From the NCBI RefSeq assembly GCF_014839805.1, contig NC_051141.1:9928777-9992776 (forward strand): 64,000 nt of DNA, given 5' to 3'. The position numbers and the translations under genes were made by a program. The notes below the pieces were generated by a model. It was not told the DNA's origin. It saw only the letters and a program-made list of their open reading frames with translations, and searched no databases. Below, piece after piece: positions 1 to 12,444 of this stretch (positions are counted from its first letter, which is position 1; every line of letters starts with the position of its first letter). Source of the DNA: Manduca sexta. Its lineage: Eukaryota; Arthropoda; Insecta; Lepidoptera; Sphingidae.

Positions 1-2641
1 TATGTTGGCAGATAGTACATGCTAAATAGTCGCATTTATTAATTTCACTCATGATATCTTTAGAAATCCTTTACTCGTTGCAGTTATCGCGAAATTAATA
101 TAAACCAGCGTTAATTGAGTGTAGTCCAAAGCTAAAGATATCTTCAATAAATGTTGTTATGTGGATTAAGCACTGGAAAACTAGTGTTGTTTAGTTTTTG
201 CAGGCTGCCTACGAGTCAATATTGTTATATTAATAGCGAAGTTGTGATAGCTAATGCAAAAGTTTCCAAAACTGTGGCGTGTAATAAGTGTAGCTTGCAT
301 AATATGAAATGGCACCTCTTAGTGTCTGTGATAATTAAAATCATAGAGAAACTTGTTCCGATCTAACCTGGACATGACGATGACACCAAACTGGAAAATA
401 TTATTCATGGATTATGAAATGTATATTTGTTTATGGGTTTATTATACTAATAATTAGTCGTAGTATAATAAAGCAAGTAATATTACTACAAATGTAATTG
501 TCAATTGCAAAAATATACTCTAATACCTGAATGTGACAACAAAGTATTTTGAAAAATCTATCGAAGATATTTTGCGTTAATGGAACAACGAATATAGTCT
601 ACTATCTGACATAGCATCAACAAGTCACTAATAAAATGCTACAACGAAAATGCGCGACTTGAATGGAAAAGTTGTTACCTTCGCTACATTGAGAATAGGC
701 TCATATAATACGTCGACATTGTGTGATTTTCAATACACATATTATATTTAATACATATTTTTATACTACATTAACGATGCACTACTTACGTCTTTGAAGT
801 GTAATAATAATGACACAGTAGACGTGACTCCCGCCGTGAATCTAATTGTCACGGTCGTACAAATACTATTACAAAGGGCTTCGTTATGGACAACAATCGT
901 CTATATTGAATACATATTATATACCTTTAACGACAGTGTAATATTTTTTAATATATTTTTATGGCATGTACGAACGTAATACTGCTCTGAAAGTTGACTC
1001 TAGTTCAGTCAACTGAGGTGAAATCGAAGTACCAAATAGGCATCATAAAATTAATGTAGACACAAATTTATTCGACGCGACACGATATGCAACACATAAC
1101 ATTTAAACACTTGATTTTATATTAATAAAAAATGCAATAATTTTACAAACATACTTATCGTATACAATGCTATGTAATGTGTCATGTTAAGTACTTATGT
1201 TTGATATTATGGTTTGATTTTTTTTACCTCAGCACGGTAATATGACCCCACCGCACCTAAAAGTGTGGAGTGGGGTCTAGAAAAAATGTCGAATGATGAG
1301 AGATGACTAGGTTTTCTTGTCAGTCGACACTATTATGCCGGCGTTTGAAACCGAATATACATACACTGATCCCGGAACACGACATACTTACGTAGGCCAC
1401 TACAGCGGGTTTTATACCTAGTGTAAAGTAGTCGATATCCGGGACATCCTATCAACAGTAGATATAACATTTTTCTTATTTATCTCTTTCATATAAAATG
1501 AAAAGACTAAATCTCGTTTATTACTTTATACACGTTACATAAGTGGGACAAATTTGTTCTTACGTTATGTTATGTGGTAATATTACACTTTTTTAAGAAA
1601 CATTACACCTGAGTAAGCGTAATATTATGTTTCTTGAAAAATTTACTCGTGAAATGTATGAACATCTATGTGATATATAAATAATAATATATAAAGCGAA
1701 ATGCTTTAGAAGGTGGCATAAAACAATGTGTCATAAAAGCTTGTTAAACCAATTCAATAATAAATAGTAGCGCTTTGTTACTTGAAGACAATATATTGTG
1801 TTGATGAAGGTTGTTACTTGAGAACTATGTAACGTAAGTAAAAGCTGGCAACGAAAATATTTTTTATTGTACAAACTGGCGTGTATTAAATTCAATAACG
1901 ATTATAATCAGGCTAAGTATAATATTGGTTCCAAAATAGGCTCGGTAAAATTGCATAAAAAAATTTAAAACAATGCATTTTTGAGACTGGGCAGTAACGG
2001 TAGTTTAGTAACTTTGTGGTTATAGAAAATCATTCTTAGAGGCTTCCTTTGAATAATATTTTTCATCTTTAATATAATAGGGTCGTTCAGTATTAGAAGT
2101 TTTAGTATTTCTCGCTTCTAAAAATCTGAATATGGACCAATATACTTTTAAAAATAAAACTTCCTGTCCTAACCCTGAAACAGGTTTAGATTTGTAAGAA
2201 AACTTTCAGATGTTAACACCTATTAATGATTTTAGCGTATGAATCACGGCAAACTTATATCTGTATAGTACGTATTAGTAAAAAATAACCGCTTTGCTAT
2301 GGAACTTGCTAGTCCTAACTTAGCATTAGAACTTTTTACCCATTGGTTAATTTAAACTGCCTTATCTCAAAAATTCATCTGTTCATACTAAAAATATAGC
2401 ATTATCTTGCCTTCATCCACTCAAGTCCTCAATAAATTATTGCGATACATAGAATAAATTGTTCCAAAATTTTTGATGATAATGTTTAATGGTACCGTGC
2501 ACGTCGCAGTGCTGGAATAACATAGCACATGCCACTCGCCACTTTATCAGCTATTTACGCACCACAGTGCTGTTAATTATTATGTATACGCCCTGTAAAG
2601 TGTATATTTTATGACCGGGCCACAAGACTGACTCTCTAAGC
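1..2641. other. Intergenic, no gene seen
   Basis: AT-rich sequence with only short open frames. None shows a recognisable domain or convincing exon borders, and I see no RNA gene or clear repeat here. Confidence 0.5.
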
Positions 2642-2728
2642 CAGTGTTTCCCAAACTCTTAGGCCATGCCCTACGTTAGTTCTAAAATTTTTATGCTCCA
2701 CATACATAGTTTTTAACCTTAAAATATT

Positions 2729-2798
2729 GTATCGTTCCCTTTAGAAATATAAATGATAAGTTTGTATCGTTCCCTTTAGAAATATAAATGATAAGTTT
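2729..2798. repeat. 35-bp exact tandem duplication
   Basis: Two adjacent copies of a 35-bp unit beginning GTATCGTTCCCTTTAG. They look identical, suggesting a recent local duplication inside the hAT MITE. Confidence 0.85.
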
Positions 2799-2885
2799 TG
2801 AGAAGAAATCTCTATGAAATTGTTATCAAAACATCGTAAGTAAAATTTCAAAATATATAATGAAAAACTGAAAATTTTGTTTAAA

Positions 2886-3424
2886 CTAGCTTTTGCTCGC
2901 GGGTTCGCCCGCGTGGAGGAGTTTTCCGGGATAAAAGTCCACTGTATGATAAAAGTCTTGCTACATATTTTCCCGGTACTGATAGGTTCAAACTAATTTT
3001 ATCCCCATGGGGTTGAATTTATCAAAATCCTATTTAAGCGAACGTCTTCACCATAGTAGCTCCAATCTTTAATTTCAGTTCAATCAGTCGAAAATCTAAG
3101 AAGATTTATACAAACTTTCATCCTCTATTTTAACCCCTTAGGGGTGGAATTTATCAAAATCCTTTCTTAGGGGATGCCTACGTCAAAGTAGCTTTATGCA
3201 TGCAAAGTCTCAGCCCGATCGGTTTAAAATTGACAAAGTTTCATACAAACTTTCATCCCCTATTTTATCCCCCTGGGCTAGAATTAATCAAAATCCTTTC
3301 TTAGCGGATGCCTACGTCATAACATCTACCTGCATGCCAGATTTCAGCCCGATCCGGCAGTGGTTTGGGTTGTGCGTTGATATGTCAGTCAGTCAGTCAC
3401 CTTTGAGTTATATATATTTAGATT
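2886..3424 (-). mobile_element. Helitron-like non-autonomous element
   Basis: On the minus strand the element ends in a GC-rich palindrome followed by AGCAAAAGCTAG and a T, the Helitron pattern of a 3' hairpin followed by CTAG. The other end has a GACT/CAGT microsatellite-like run near 3390-3400. Internally a segment with CTTTCATCCYCTATTTTA is repeated at about 3115 and 3255. The insertion lies inside the hAT MITE, so it is the younger of the two. Family assignment rests on end structure only. Confidence 0.55.
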
Positions 3425-3472
3425 GCCCCCCTGTGGGGTGTGGGCCCCACGTTGGGAAACACTGCCCCAAGC

Positions 3473-3975
3473 GAATGCTTTTGTTCGCACCCTCGCCTGC
3501 GTGACATAGTTTTCCAGGATAAAAATATATATATATATAATTCCCGGGATAGAAAGTAGCCTTTCCGGTGTCTCAAAATATCTCCATATACAATTTCATC
3601 TAAACCCTTTGGGTAATTTTTTAGTTTAACGCGTTCAGATAGCAGACAGATGCGGCGACGTACCTACTTTGTTTTATGTTATATTTTTGAAACTTTTTTA
3701 ATGGAACAATTCTGTCATACACGATCGATGCTTAACTTTAATCGTTTACGCAGAGCATACAACGGAAGCTCGCAAAAGGAATAAATTTTCCTCGTTGTTG
3801 TAATATTTCTCATTAATCCTCCGCTCCCATTGATTATAGCGTGATGCTATACAGCCTATAGCTTTCCTCGGTAAATGGGCTATCTAACACTGAAATATTT
3901 TTTCAATACGCATTAGTGGATCCTAAGATAAGCACATTCAAACAAACTCTTAGCTTTACATAATAGTATAATATC
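3473..3975 (-). mobile_element. Helitron-like element with a single 123-bp-type monomer
   Basis: A degraded relative of the elements at 22671, 26551 and 42270. It has the GC-rich 3' end near 3480-3510, the GCAGACAGATGCGGCG segment, one copy of the ATAGCGTGATGCTATA unit, and the 5' end AGCTTTACATAATAGTAT. A short TA run lies at about 3525-3538. Confidence 0.55.
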
Positions 3976-5502
3976 TAGTTATATTAGAGCTGCCATAAGA
4001 ACACATACAGTACATTTTTTTATAAAAAAAACATTCTCTACAAGAAGGTATGTTTACCTTTTAAAGGTATCTCTAGTTGCAGCTATTCGCTTGCATCTCA
4101 ATACAAATGCGCTTGGTGCGTCAATCTTGTGCCTCTCGGATTAAGCTATCGATTGAATCAAAACTTGCGTTTTAATCGAGAGTTCCCTCGCACTGCCACA
4201 CATCGTTTATATGGTACCATTATATATATGTCATATTTCTAAAATATTTCTCATAACAATTTTTTATTTTTCAATTAAGTATGTTGATTTACATTATCGT
4301 TTGCGGTCCGACACTGGTGTTGGCACCCAATGTACTTAGTTCATCGAATGCTGTTTTTTTAATTTACTTGTTACTGCCATTTACAATAAACGTCTTGTAA
4401 ACAATAGCATGTTAAAATTACTAAGTACTTCATTCCCTTAAATTTCTTGTACAAAAAATATTATACTTAAAACTTTTGAATGTTATTTGAAAATTGGGTA
4501 ATATTATATTGTAGTTACTAGTTAGTTCGTTATTTGGAGAATAATGCTATAAAATGATGTGTTCTATTCGATGTTTTATATTCTAATAACATTGATTAGT
4601 TAAGTATTGTTGTCCCTATTCATTTATATGCTGTCGTTTCCAAAGCACAAATAAGTTAAGCTTTATAGTTTAATCTGTACTTATTTGTTTAATAACGTTA
4701 TCGTAACCTATGTATTTGTTACATAAAATTGATATATCACAGTTAACGTAAAGCATGTAATGCACTTTTGTGTAATAACTTAATTGTAAGTTAGTTCATT
4801 CTGTTTTATAAAATTGGAACTTAGAATAAATAGGTTCCACATTAAATATAGTTTTATTTATCGCAAAACCCATATAAATATTATTAACTCACTTCGATAA
4901 AAACTTAGTAATTCATTACTTCCATAAATTTAATAATTGCGCATTTATTGTTACATAAGTACTTGGGTGCAATGAAGCTGGGTGTAGGAAAGGTGTTACT
5001 TATCCGTCACTAACAATTAACCAATTCTTGAAACCGGCGTCCCAAACAAAACTACGATAGACCTAGCTCGAAAGAAATTCCTGCTCCCTGCTGAAAACCA
5101 TCGCAGCGCGGTACCGGCTTGTAATCCACCTCCATCCTTAAAATATTCTTAAACCTTACATACAAAAAAAATATTAACGTCGAAAGAACCTACTTGAAAA
5201 CCCGCAGGCTACAGGAAAATTGGATTTTAGGTTAAAATTTAGTTTCCGGCATTGAGGAGGCGACGGTAAAGTTTGTGCTAAAATAATAAGTCCATTTTGT
5301 CTTTGTGAGTTATCTGTACTGTCGCTTCCTTTAAACTGAAGTAAACTAAGCCGGTAGAATTAAAAGATTCTGCGTTCAATTCTCAGACCTACTTACCTGA
5401 TTTGTCTTACCACTACTTACTATCGGTGTCATGACAAACACTTTGTGTAGCTTCTTGTCACCGGAATTACCTACTCAGAATTATGTATGTAGGTATGAAT
5501 TA
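3976..5502. other. Intergenic, no gene seen
   Basis: AT-rich sequence without a convincing coding frame, RNA gene or recognisable repeat. Confidence 0.4.
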
Positions 5503-5705
5503 CAGTGGTGTAGCGTGGACTAATAATGTAGACGTGGGTGAAGTCGCATCAGCGAGGCCCTTTTCTTGCATTCCCCAGAACTTCCCAATAAATTTATGAT
5601 CCCAAACATGCTTTGACACGACATACCTATTTATGATAGTGAAAAAATATAAATGTGCGGTGGGTGAATATTGAAGATATTCGCCCACGCCTAGCTACGC
5701 CACTG
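5503..5705. mobile_element. Short hAT-type MITE
   Basis: The element opens with CAGTGGTGTAGCGTGG and closes with CCTAGCTACGCCACTG, imperfect inverted ends of about 16 bp with the CAGTGGCGTAGC look of hAT MITEs. The flanking 8-mers ATGAATTA and ATAAATAG agree at 5 positions, so any target duplication has decayed. The minus-strand open frame across it is incidental. Confidence 0.55.
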
Positions 5706-8570
5706 ATAAATAGGCGCATTTTCGTAAAACTAAGTCAATGCGTTTCAGAAACATGTAAATAAAAATTGCAACATGCAACTATCCAAGTTTTGTAATGAGA
5801 AACTTAGGCCTGTCTCACATGTTTCAAGTAAATTCATTTAACAATCATCGTACAGCTAATTGCCATTTATTTGTACGGCTTACACATTTTTGTGACGAGT
5901 AGCGTGTGCTCAGAAGTTGTGAAATGTACTTATCAAACATCTAGGTAGTAAAGTTTTGTTATACTTATTATAGGGTTTTCAATAGATGTTGCCAACATAG
6001 TTTATTTACAGACTATTTATTTATTTATATCATTAACTAGTTTTTTTGTATATATTACTACTGTAGGTCGATTCGACCTAAACCTATGACAAACATTTAA
6101 CGAAAAGTATGATTCGTGTCTACCAAACGTTTAAAATTTAGTATACATTTTTAAACGTAGCTAATTTTCTAATTAAGTATCCTGTAACTAATAACATTCG
6201 TAATACTAACACACTGTTGTTGATAGTAACACAGTAGTTTTTCTTTATGTCAGGGGAAGTGAGACTGATCACTAAACCGAACATATCCAAATAACATATG
6301 CGATATAGGTATCATGCATGTGCTTATCTATATGAACGACATAGTAATTTGTGAGGCTTAGGCTCTATCGTTACACGTTAGTTGGGCAGCACGTAGTCCA
6401 GAACCTATGCTTGTGACCAACTATATTCTAAAAATTTTGAACAAATTTGGAGTAAAAAAAAAACAAACAGCAGAAAACCATTTAATCGAAATCTCGAAAC
6501 CGTCTCAGTTTAGATACATACTTACTTAATCAGGCTCATTATCAATTTTTCAAGATATTTTTCACAATAAACAATAGATCAGTGTCTTATTTATGAAATC
6601 ACTTTACAATCATCAATCCTATACTCAGTTACTTGTATCTAGAGATTTTCAGACGCAAATATATTGAATGCTTCACTCCACAGAAAACAATATTAGATGT
6701 TTGAACCTACAGGATAAAATACTGATGAAGCATAAAATTCAAGGTCCTGGAAGACAAGATTATATCAGGTCACGCCCACTGCTTGCGATCCAATGAAGGT
6801 TTACAGAAATACGGGGTTGATGTAATGCTCCGCCCCTCGGGTGTCCACCCCGGTTGTCGCCACCCCGACATTAAGGTTAGCGCTGAGAATATTATCATTT
6901 GGTGTTGGCTGATTGTCGCGCTTTCCTGCCCTAACAAAGACATCTGCATCAGGTAACAAGTATTTTATATTTTCAGTAGTTTTATAATGATTAATCAATT
7001 TAATCTATTTGTTTTACGATAAGTGTTGCAAATTATGTGGTATTATTTTTAAGTTTGTTATAAATCGTTTTTATTTTATTTTTAACAAAATTTTAATTCA
7101 ATGAACTATTTTTGTTAAAAACATTTTATCACCGCCAACTAGCCAACTATTTCATTGCACTGTCAATTAAGTATATAAGTACTCGATTTAAATACATTTT
7201 ATTATCATATATAAATTTTTATTAAACGTATGTATTGTAGAACATATTTTTACTGCACTTAACTTTGCATGCTACGCTATACAGATTCTGAAGAAATTTC
7301 GACACGAGATATTGGTTAAATTGTTATTTATTGCTTCGATTATTCGATTATAGCTATTAAGTTTGAAAACTATCTACTTTTATTTTGGTGGGTGGGTTCT
7401 GAATGGAAGTTGGCGAGTAAAGTTCTCATAAAAGTTACTCTCAAAATATGAGGTATGAAATCGTTTAAATTTAAAAAATGTCCCAGTACTTCTCAGGATT
7501 CTGACGGGATCTGAAAGGGGAAAACGTTCTTATAAAACGGTGAAAGCAGTTATAATGTACAGAACCATCGATGGCCCACATTATTTTAAAATCTTTATGA
7601 AATCGTTTCGTGTAAGAATATAAACAAAAACCTTTGATCAAACTACAACATATTTAATTATAATTTTTTGTTTTTTAAAAAATATTATTTTTGCATTGCA
7701 AAGAAAATTCTATTCTCTTTTACTTTATTAGAATACAGTATTATTTAGGTAATAAAAAAATATAATTTAAAGAGAATATTAAAATAATGACGGTGGTTAG
7801 CGATCTAGATTAATATTTAGCAACAATTTTATAGCAATAACTTAGATGAATTTTCCGTCCTTGATTTTACTTTGTATGAAATGATTTGGTAAGGTTTTAC
7901 TAGGATTTTTGGACTCTAGGCTATGGTCTAACATATTAGGCACTAGGCTATATTCGGTCACGCTACCCTACTTATATTTTAAAAGTACCCTAATATTCTT
8001 TGACATTGCAGTTTTACACCGAGAAACATTTTAACTAGAACATTTGCTGGCATCAAAACAGTGAATACGTGATTGATTTTAAGGGAATGCACGTAGATAA
8101 TAACGAGAGCAATTAATAAATATAAATGCTTTCCTACCTATGCTGGTGTAAACCAAGAATATTTTGGAACATAATATTTTTATTTATAAATAATAATATA
8201 AATTTGTAATGGCGTTGAAATTGAGGATGGTAATATAATGAATGGATTTCCTGCTAGGAGTCTGCTTTAAACTTAATTTGTTCTCAAAACATAAAAAATG
8301 AAATTATACTTAGATAGCTTGTAGTGTAAAGTCTTTGTAATATTTATGTTTGATATCAATTCGTAGGAAATAAAATAATTAGGCAATGAAATGAATCGTA
8401 ACACGGATGACAGAAGTTGGCAATGCGAAATCCCGCCATGCGATTTTTATTCAAGGCATTTCATGGTAAATTATAATTAAATATAGCTAATGCATTTATA
8501 ATTATTCACGATAATTGTCGGTTCTTAAACAGTTATTTATCAAATATTCAGAGTCCTCAGATAACAATAT

Positions 8571-8665
8571 AGAGAGGACATTGGATACCTAAATTGTCAT
8601 GCAAAAATTTTACGCTCATGCGACGGTTACACAATTTACTGTAAAATAGCAAATCACCAATGTGA
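8571..8665 (+). repeat. Dispersed repeat, copy 1
   Basis: Contains TTGTCATRCWAAAATTTTRCGCTCAT followed by a tract ending in GTAAAATAGCA. The same order of blocks recurs at 34207-34300 and inverted at 42165-42245. The family is not identified. Confidence 0.5.
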
Positions 8666-9426
8666 AATACCTATTTTTTTTCAATATCGTGAGGCGCACG
8701 TTTTTAGTGCATATATTTTCTAGAAATAGGTTATTTTTATAACAATATCTAAAGACATTATAACATCTTGTTACACGGCCATTTCAAATACAGCGACTTA
8801 TTGCCAATTGGTAATCATTTTGGCGCACAAATTTGGTCCTGATGTCCAGTCTATAACCAACTGTTGTCTTCCCAAATAATAGATAATTATTTGCAAAAAC
8901 AACAAAAAAGGACAAATCAGACGATAAAGTTTAATAAAAAGAAAACAATATATTGTGACAAACACTAAATTTGACCATTTACGAGCCAAAAAACTATAAT
9001 CCTTTTAAATATAAATTAAATTAAATTATTTATTAAATATAATTTTTTATATTTAATAAAATATAAAAATTTGGAATAAGCTTATTAAATATTATAATTT
9101 CTTTGCGAGTTTGCCTTTACTACATGAATTCGTACCACTCACACAAATTAAATTCGGGAAACTATGGATTCTGTAATTACATGTTTACCTGTCACTTACT
9201 CTATGTGCCTGTCTTGGGAAAGTTCTCCTGTATCACGGAATAGTTTAGAACTACCGCAAAATTTTATTTCGCTATGCGGAGAGCACTTGATATAAGGTAT
9301 TTTAGTAATTATAGTAAAGACGCCACAAGAAAGATGCGCTGACCATCACTATCTAAGATAAAATATATAGAAAAATATAACAAGTCATAACTCCATATTA
9401 GGATAGTACTATGCGCCTCCGCACCG

Positions 9427-9448
9427 CTGTCTGCTAGTCAGCAGACAG
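9427..9448. repeat. Short perfect hairpin
   Basis: CTGTCTGCT pairs with AGCAGACAG across a 4-nt spacer. Confidence 0.6.
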
Positions 9449-9600
9449 AATATGTAACCAGTGGCGTTCAAGGAAAAAAAAAATTAATCTCGGATGCGAA
9501 TTACAGATCGCTAAGAGTTTATCAAGCTCGTATATTTTTTGTTTAATAGCGAATAAAATATAACAAACACAGTCTTTTTTAGAACAAGACGGATCTCTCT

Positions 9601-9605
9601 ATAGC
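9601..9605. repeat. Target-site duplication of the copia element, left copy
   Basis: ATAGC immediately left of the first LTR is repeated exactly at 15930-15934 to the right of the last LTR. A 5-bp duplication fits a copia-type integrase. Confidence 0.85.
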
Positions 9606-9804
9606 TGTTGAATGGGTACATTTATATTTGTTTAGGGTAACATTTGTTAATATGTAATTTAATTTGTTTTTGTGGCAACACGCCTCCACTTCCTTCTTCC
9701 TGTCACGGGCTGCCGGCGAGCAGCCACAATAATGTAGTTCTTTAAGTTTATGTTTAAGATATCAAATTAAATAACAGTGATCCGTCATAGTGGTTTTATT
9801 AACA
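9606..9804 (+). repeat. Copia LTR (left contig copy)
   Basis: 199 bp, from TGTTGAATGG to ATTAACA. It differs from the copy at 11290 by one base in a T run (near 9669), and is followed by the TGGTAGCAGAGC primer site. Confidence 0.9.
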
Positions 9805-10789
9805 TGGTAGCAGAGCGTGGTTGCCTGCAAATACAAAGAAGAAAAGAAGATATTTTCGCAAATAAAGTGGAAACGTGCTATATATGCAATAAGCAAAAAT
9901 GGCGTTTACTAAATGCAATGACGCAGTTATTCCAATATTCGACGGATCGGATTATAGTAGCTGGAAAATACGTATACTTAAGTTTTGGAGTTTAAGAAAT
10001 GTAAAGAAGCTGCCATACGAATCAAAAATGATTCGGATGATGTTGCAAAGTGGGAAGAGATGGATATCCAGGCAACGAACTACATTTATAGTGCAATAAG
10101 CAACAAGCAACTCGAATATATATGCGACTTAGATTCCGCATGCAAAATATTGGCAAAATTTGATGAAATGTACCTGCAGAAATCATCGGCACTACAGATT
10201 ATATGTCGCAACAATGTAGAAGCAATAAAATTATCGAACTATTCGCAAGTAAGTGTATTTTTGACGACTTTGAGAAATCAATAAATCAGTTAAAACAAGC
10301 CGGCGCGACGGTAAGTGAACAAGAAAAAATTAAATTATATGTTAAAGGCCTTACCTCGTAATTACAGTCATATTGGAGATCTAATAGACGTTTTACCAGA
10401 AAAAGACAGAACTGTAGATTATTTGAGAAGTAAAATTATGTTAAAATCATTGGATAAAGAACCTGAAAAATGTAATGAACCATCACGCGACAACTCAAAT
10501 GTTTTAAAGCTCACACTAGTAGTTCTGCATCACCTAATAAAAACTTTAAATGTTTTACCTGTGGAAAACCTGGCCACATGCAAAGAGATTGTCGACACAG
10601 AAATGTTAACAGTGGTAGAGGAAATGGATTTATTAGATTTAATAATGTCGTGGACATCAACGTGGATCATATTATAATTCAAAAATATTAGAGGAAGAAC
10701 TTATAATAATAAATCAGTAATGAGAGTGGTGGTAATAATTTCCTTGCAACTATTGAGAATAATAATGTTTCAACTTCAAGTAAAATATA
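9805..10789 (+). pseudogene. Copia gag fragment (duplicate, indel-rich)
   Basis: This is the same sequence as 11488-12474 but with several extra single-base length changes, for example near 9895, 10325, 10505, 10648, 10685 and 10715. I noticed no substitutions. The reading frame is therefore more broken than in the right-hand copy, including within the zinc-knuckle region. The pattern of homopolymer indels only is what uncorrected long-read consensus gives, so I regard this as a lower-quality duplicate of the same gag rather than a separate gene. It stops at the N gap. Confidence 0.75.
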
Positions 10790-11289
10790 NNNNNNNNNNN
10801 NNNNNNNNNNNNNNNNNNNNNNNNNNNNNNNNNNNNNNNNNNNNNNNNNNNNNNNNNNNNNNNNNNNNNNNNNNNNNNNNNNNNNNNNNNNNNNNNNNNN
10901 NNNNNNNNNNNNNNNNNNNNNNNNNNNNNNNNNNNNNNNNNNNNNNNNNNNNNNNNNNNNNNNNNNNNNNNNNNNNNNNNNNNNNNNNNNNNNNNNNNNN
11001 NNNNNNNNNNNNNNNNNNNNNNNNNNNNNNNNNNNNNNNNNNNNNNNNNNNNNNNNNNNNNNNNNNNNNNNNNNNNNNNNNNNNNNNNNNNNNNNNNNNN
11101 NNNNNNNNNNNNNNNNNNNNNNNNNNNNNNNNNNNNNNNNNNNNNNNNNNNNNNNNNNNNNNNNNNNNNNNNNNNNNNNNNNNNNNNNNNNNNNNNNNNN
11201 NNNNNNNNNNNNNNNNNNNNNNNNNNNNNNNNNNNNNNNNNNNNNNNNNNNNNNNNNNNNNNNNNNNNNNNNNNNNNNNNNNNNNNNNN
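10790..11289. other. Assembly gap of exactly 500 N
   Basis: A round-number gap of unknown true size. The sequence left of it ends inside gag and the sequence right of it begins at the first base of an LTR. Open frames that cross the gap are meaningless. Confidence 0.99.
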
Positions 11290-11487
11290 TGTTGAATGGG
11301 TACATTTATATTTGTTTAGGGTAACATTTGTTAATATGTAATTTAATTTGTTTTGTGGCAACACGCCTCCACTTCCTTCTTCCTGTCACGGGCTGCCGGC
11401 GAGCAGCCACAATAATGTAGTTCTTTAAGTTTATGTTTAAGATATCAAATTAAATAACAGTGATCCGTCATAGTGGTTTTATTAACA
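11290..11487 (+). repeat. Copia 5' LTR
   Basis: 198 bp, TG...CA ends. It carries about 28 bp (around the GTAACATTTGTTAATATG stretch) that the 3' LTR at 15759 lacks. Confidence 0.92.
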
Positions 11488-11500
11488 TGGTAGCAGAGCG
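11488..11500 (+). promoter_or_regulatory. Primer binding site, initiator tRNA-Met
   Basis: TGGTAGCAGAGC directly follows the LTR. It is complementary to the 3' end (…GCTCTGCTACCA) known for animal initiator methionine tRNA, so minus-strand DNA synthesis would be primed by that tRNA. A copy of the site lies at 9805. Confidence 0.8.
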
Positions 11501-11580
11501 TGGTTGCCTGCAAATACAAAGAAGAAAAGAAGATATTTTCGCAAATAAAGTGGAAACGTGCTATATATGCAATAAGCAAA

Positions 11581-12444
11581 ATGGCGTTTACTAAATGCAA
11601 TGACGCAGTTATTCCAATATTCGACGGATCGGATTATAGTAGCTGGAAAATACGTATACTTAAGTTTTGGAGTTTAAGAAATGTAAAGAAGCTGCCATAC
11701 GAATCAAAAATGATTCGGATGATGTTGCAAAGTGGGAAGAGATGGATATCCAGGCAACGAACTACATTTATAGTGCAATAAGCAACAAGCAACTCGAATA
11801 TATATGCGACTTAGATTCCGCATGCAAAATATTGGCAAAATTTGATGAAATGTACCTGCAGAAATCATCGGCACTACAGATTATATGTCGCAACAATGTA
11901 GAAGCAATAAAATTATCGAACTATTCGCAAGTAAGTGTATTTTTGACGACTTTGAGAAATCAATAAATCAGTTAAAACAAGCCGGCGCGACGGTAAGTGA
12001 ACAAGAAAAATTAAATTATATGTTAAAGGCCTTACCTCGTAATTACAGTCATATTGGAGATCTAATAGACGTTTTACCAGAAAAAGACAGAACTGTAGAT
12101 TATTTGAGAAGTAAAATTATGTTAAAATCATTGGATAAAGAACCTGAAAAATGTAATGAACCATCACGCGACAACTCAAATGTTTTTAAAGCTCACACTA
12201 GTAGTTCTGCATCACCTAATAAAAACTTTAAATGTTTTACCTGTGGAAAACCTGGCCACATGCAAAGAGATTGTCGACACAGAAATGTTAACAGTGGTAG
12301 AGGAAATGGATTTATTAGATTTAATAATAATCGTGGACATCAACGTGGATCATATTATAATTCAAGAAATATTAGAGGAAGAACTTATAATAATAAATCC
12401 AGTAATGAGAGTGGTGGTAATAATTTCCTTGCAACTATTGAGAA
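11581..12444 (+). pseudogene. Copia gag (frameshifted)
   Basis: Gag is the structural protein that packages element RNA. The frame begins at ATGGCGTTTACT (MAFTKCND…), and the early DGSDYSSWK stretch resembles the N-terminus of copia-type gag. Two single-base losses in T runs, near 11664 and 11945, split it into three frames; both are shared with the duplicate at 9805, so they are probably real. A CCHC zinc knuckle, CFTCGKPGHMQRDC, lies at 12233-12274, followed by an Asn/Arg/Gly-rich tail. The product could not be made as one chain without repair. Confidence 0.88.

Larger units (their letters stand above)
2642..3464. mobile_element. hAT-type MITE, interrupted by a Helitron-like insertion
   Basis: The left end reads CAGTGTTTCCCAAAC and the right end GTTGGGAAACACTG, so the ends are inverted repeats. 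The 8-bp flanks CTCTAAGC and CCCCAAGC match at 6 of 8 positions, as expected of an old hAT target duplication. The middle (about 2886-3424) is a different element. The MITE body also carries a 35-bp tandem duplication (2729-2763, 2764-2798). Confidence 0.6.
5706..9605. other. Intergenic, mostly unrecognised
   Basis: No gene is supported. One short dispersed repeat is present near 8571-8665, and an AT-rich palindrome near 9028-9060. A GC-richer patch at 6780-6960 has a 65-codon minus frame of unknown meaning. Confidence 0.4.

Noticed and set aside
10688..11364. Long open frames across the N run on both strands
   Set aside because: They consist almost entirely of unknown bases. No protein is supported.
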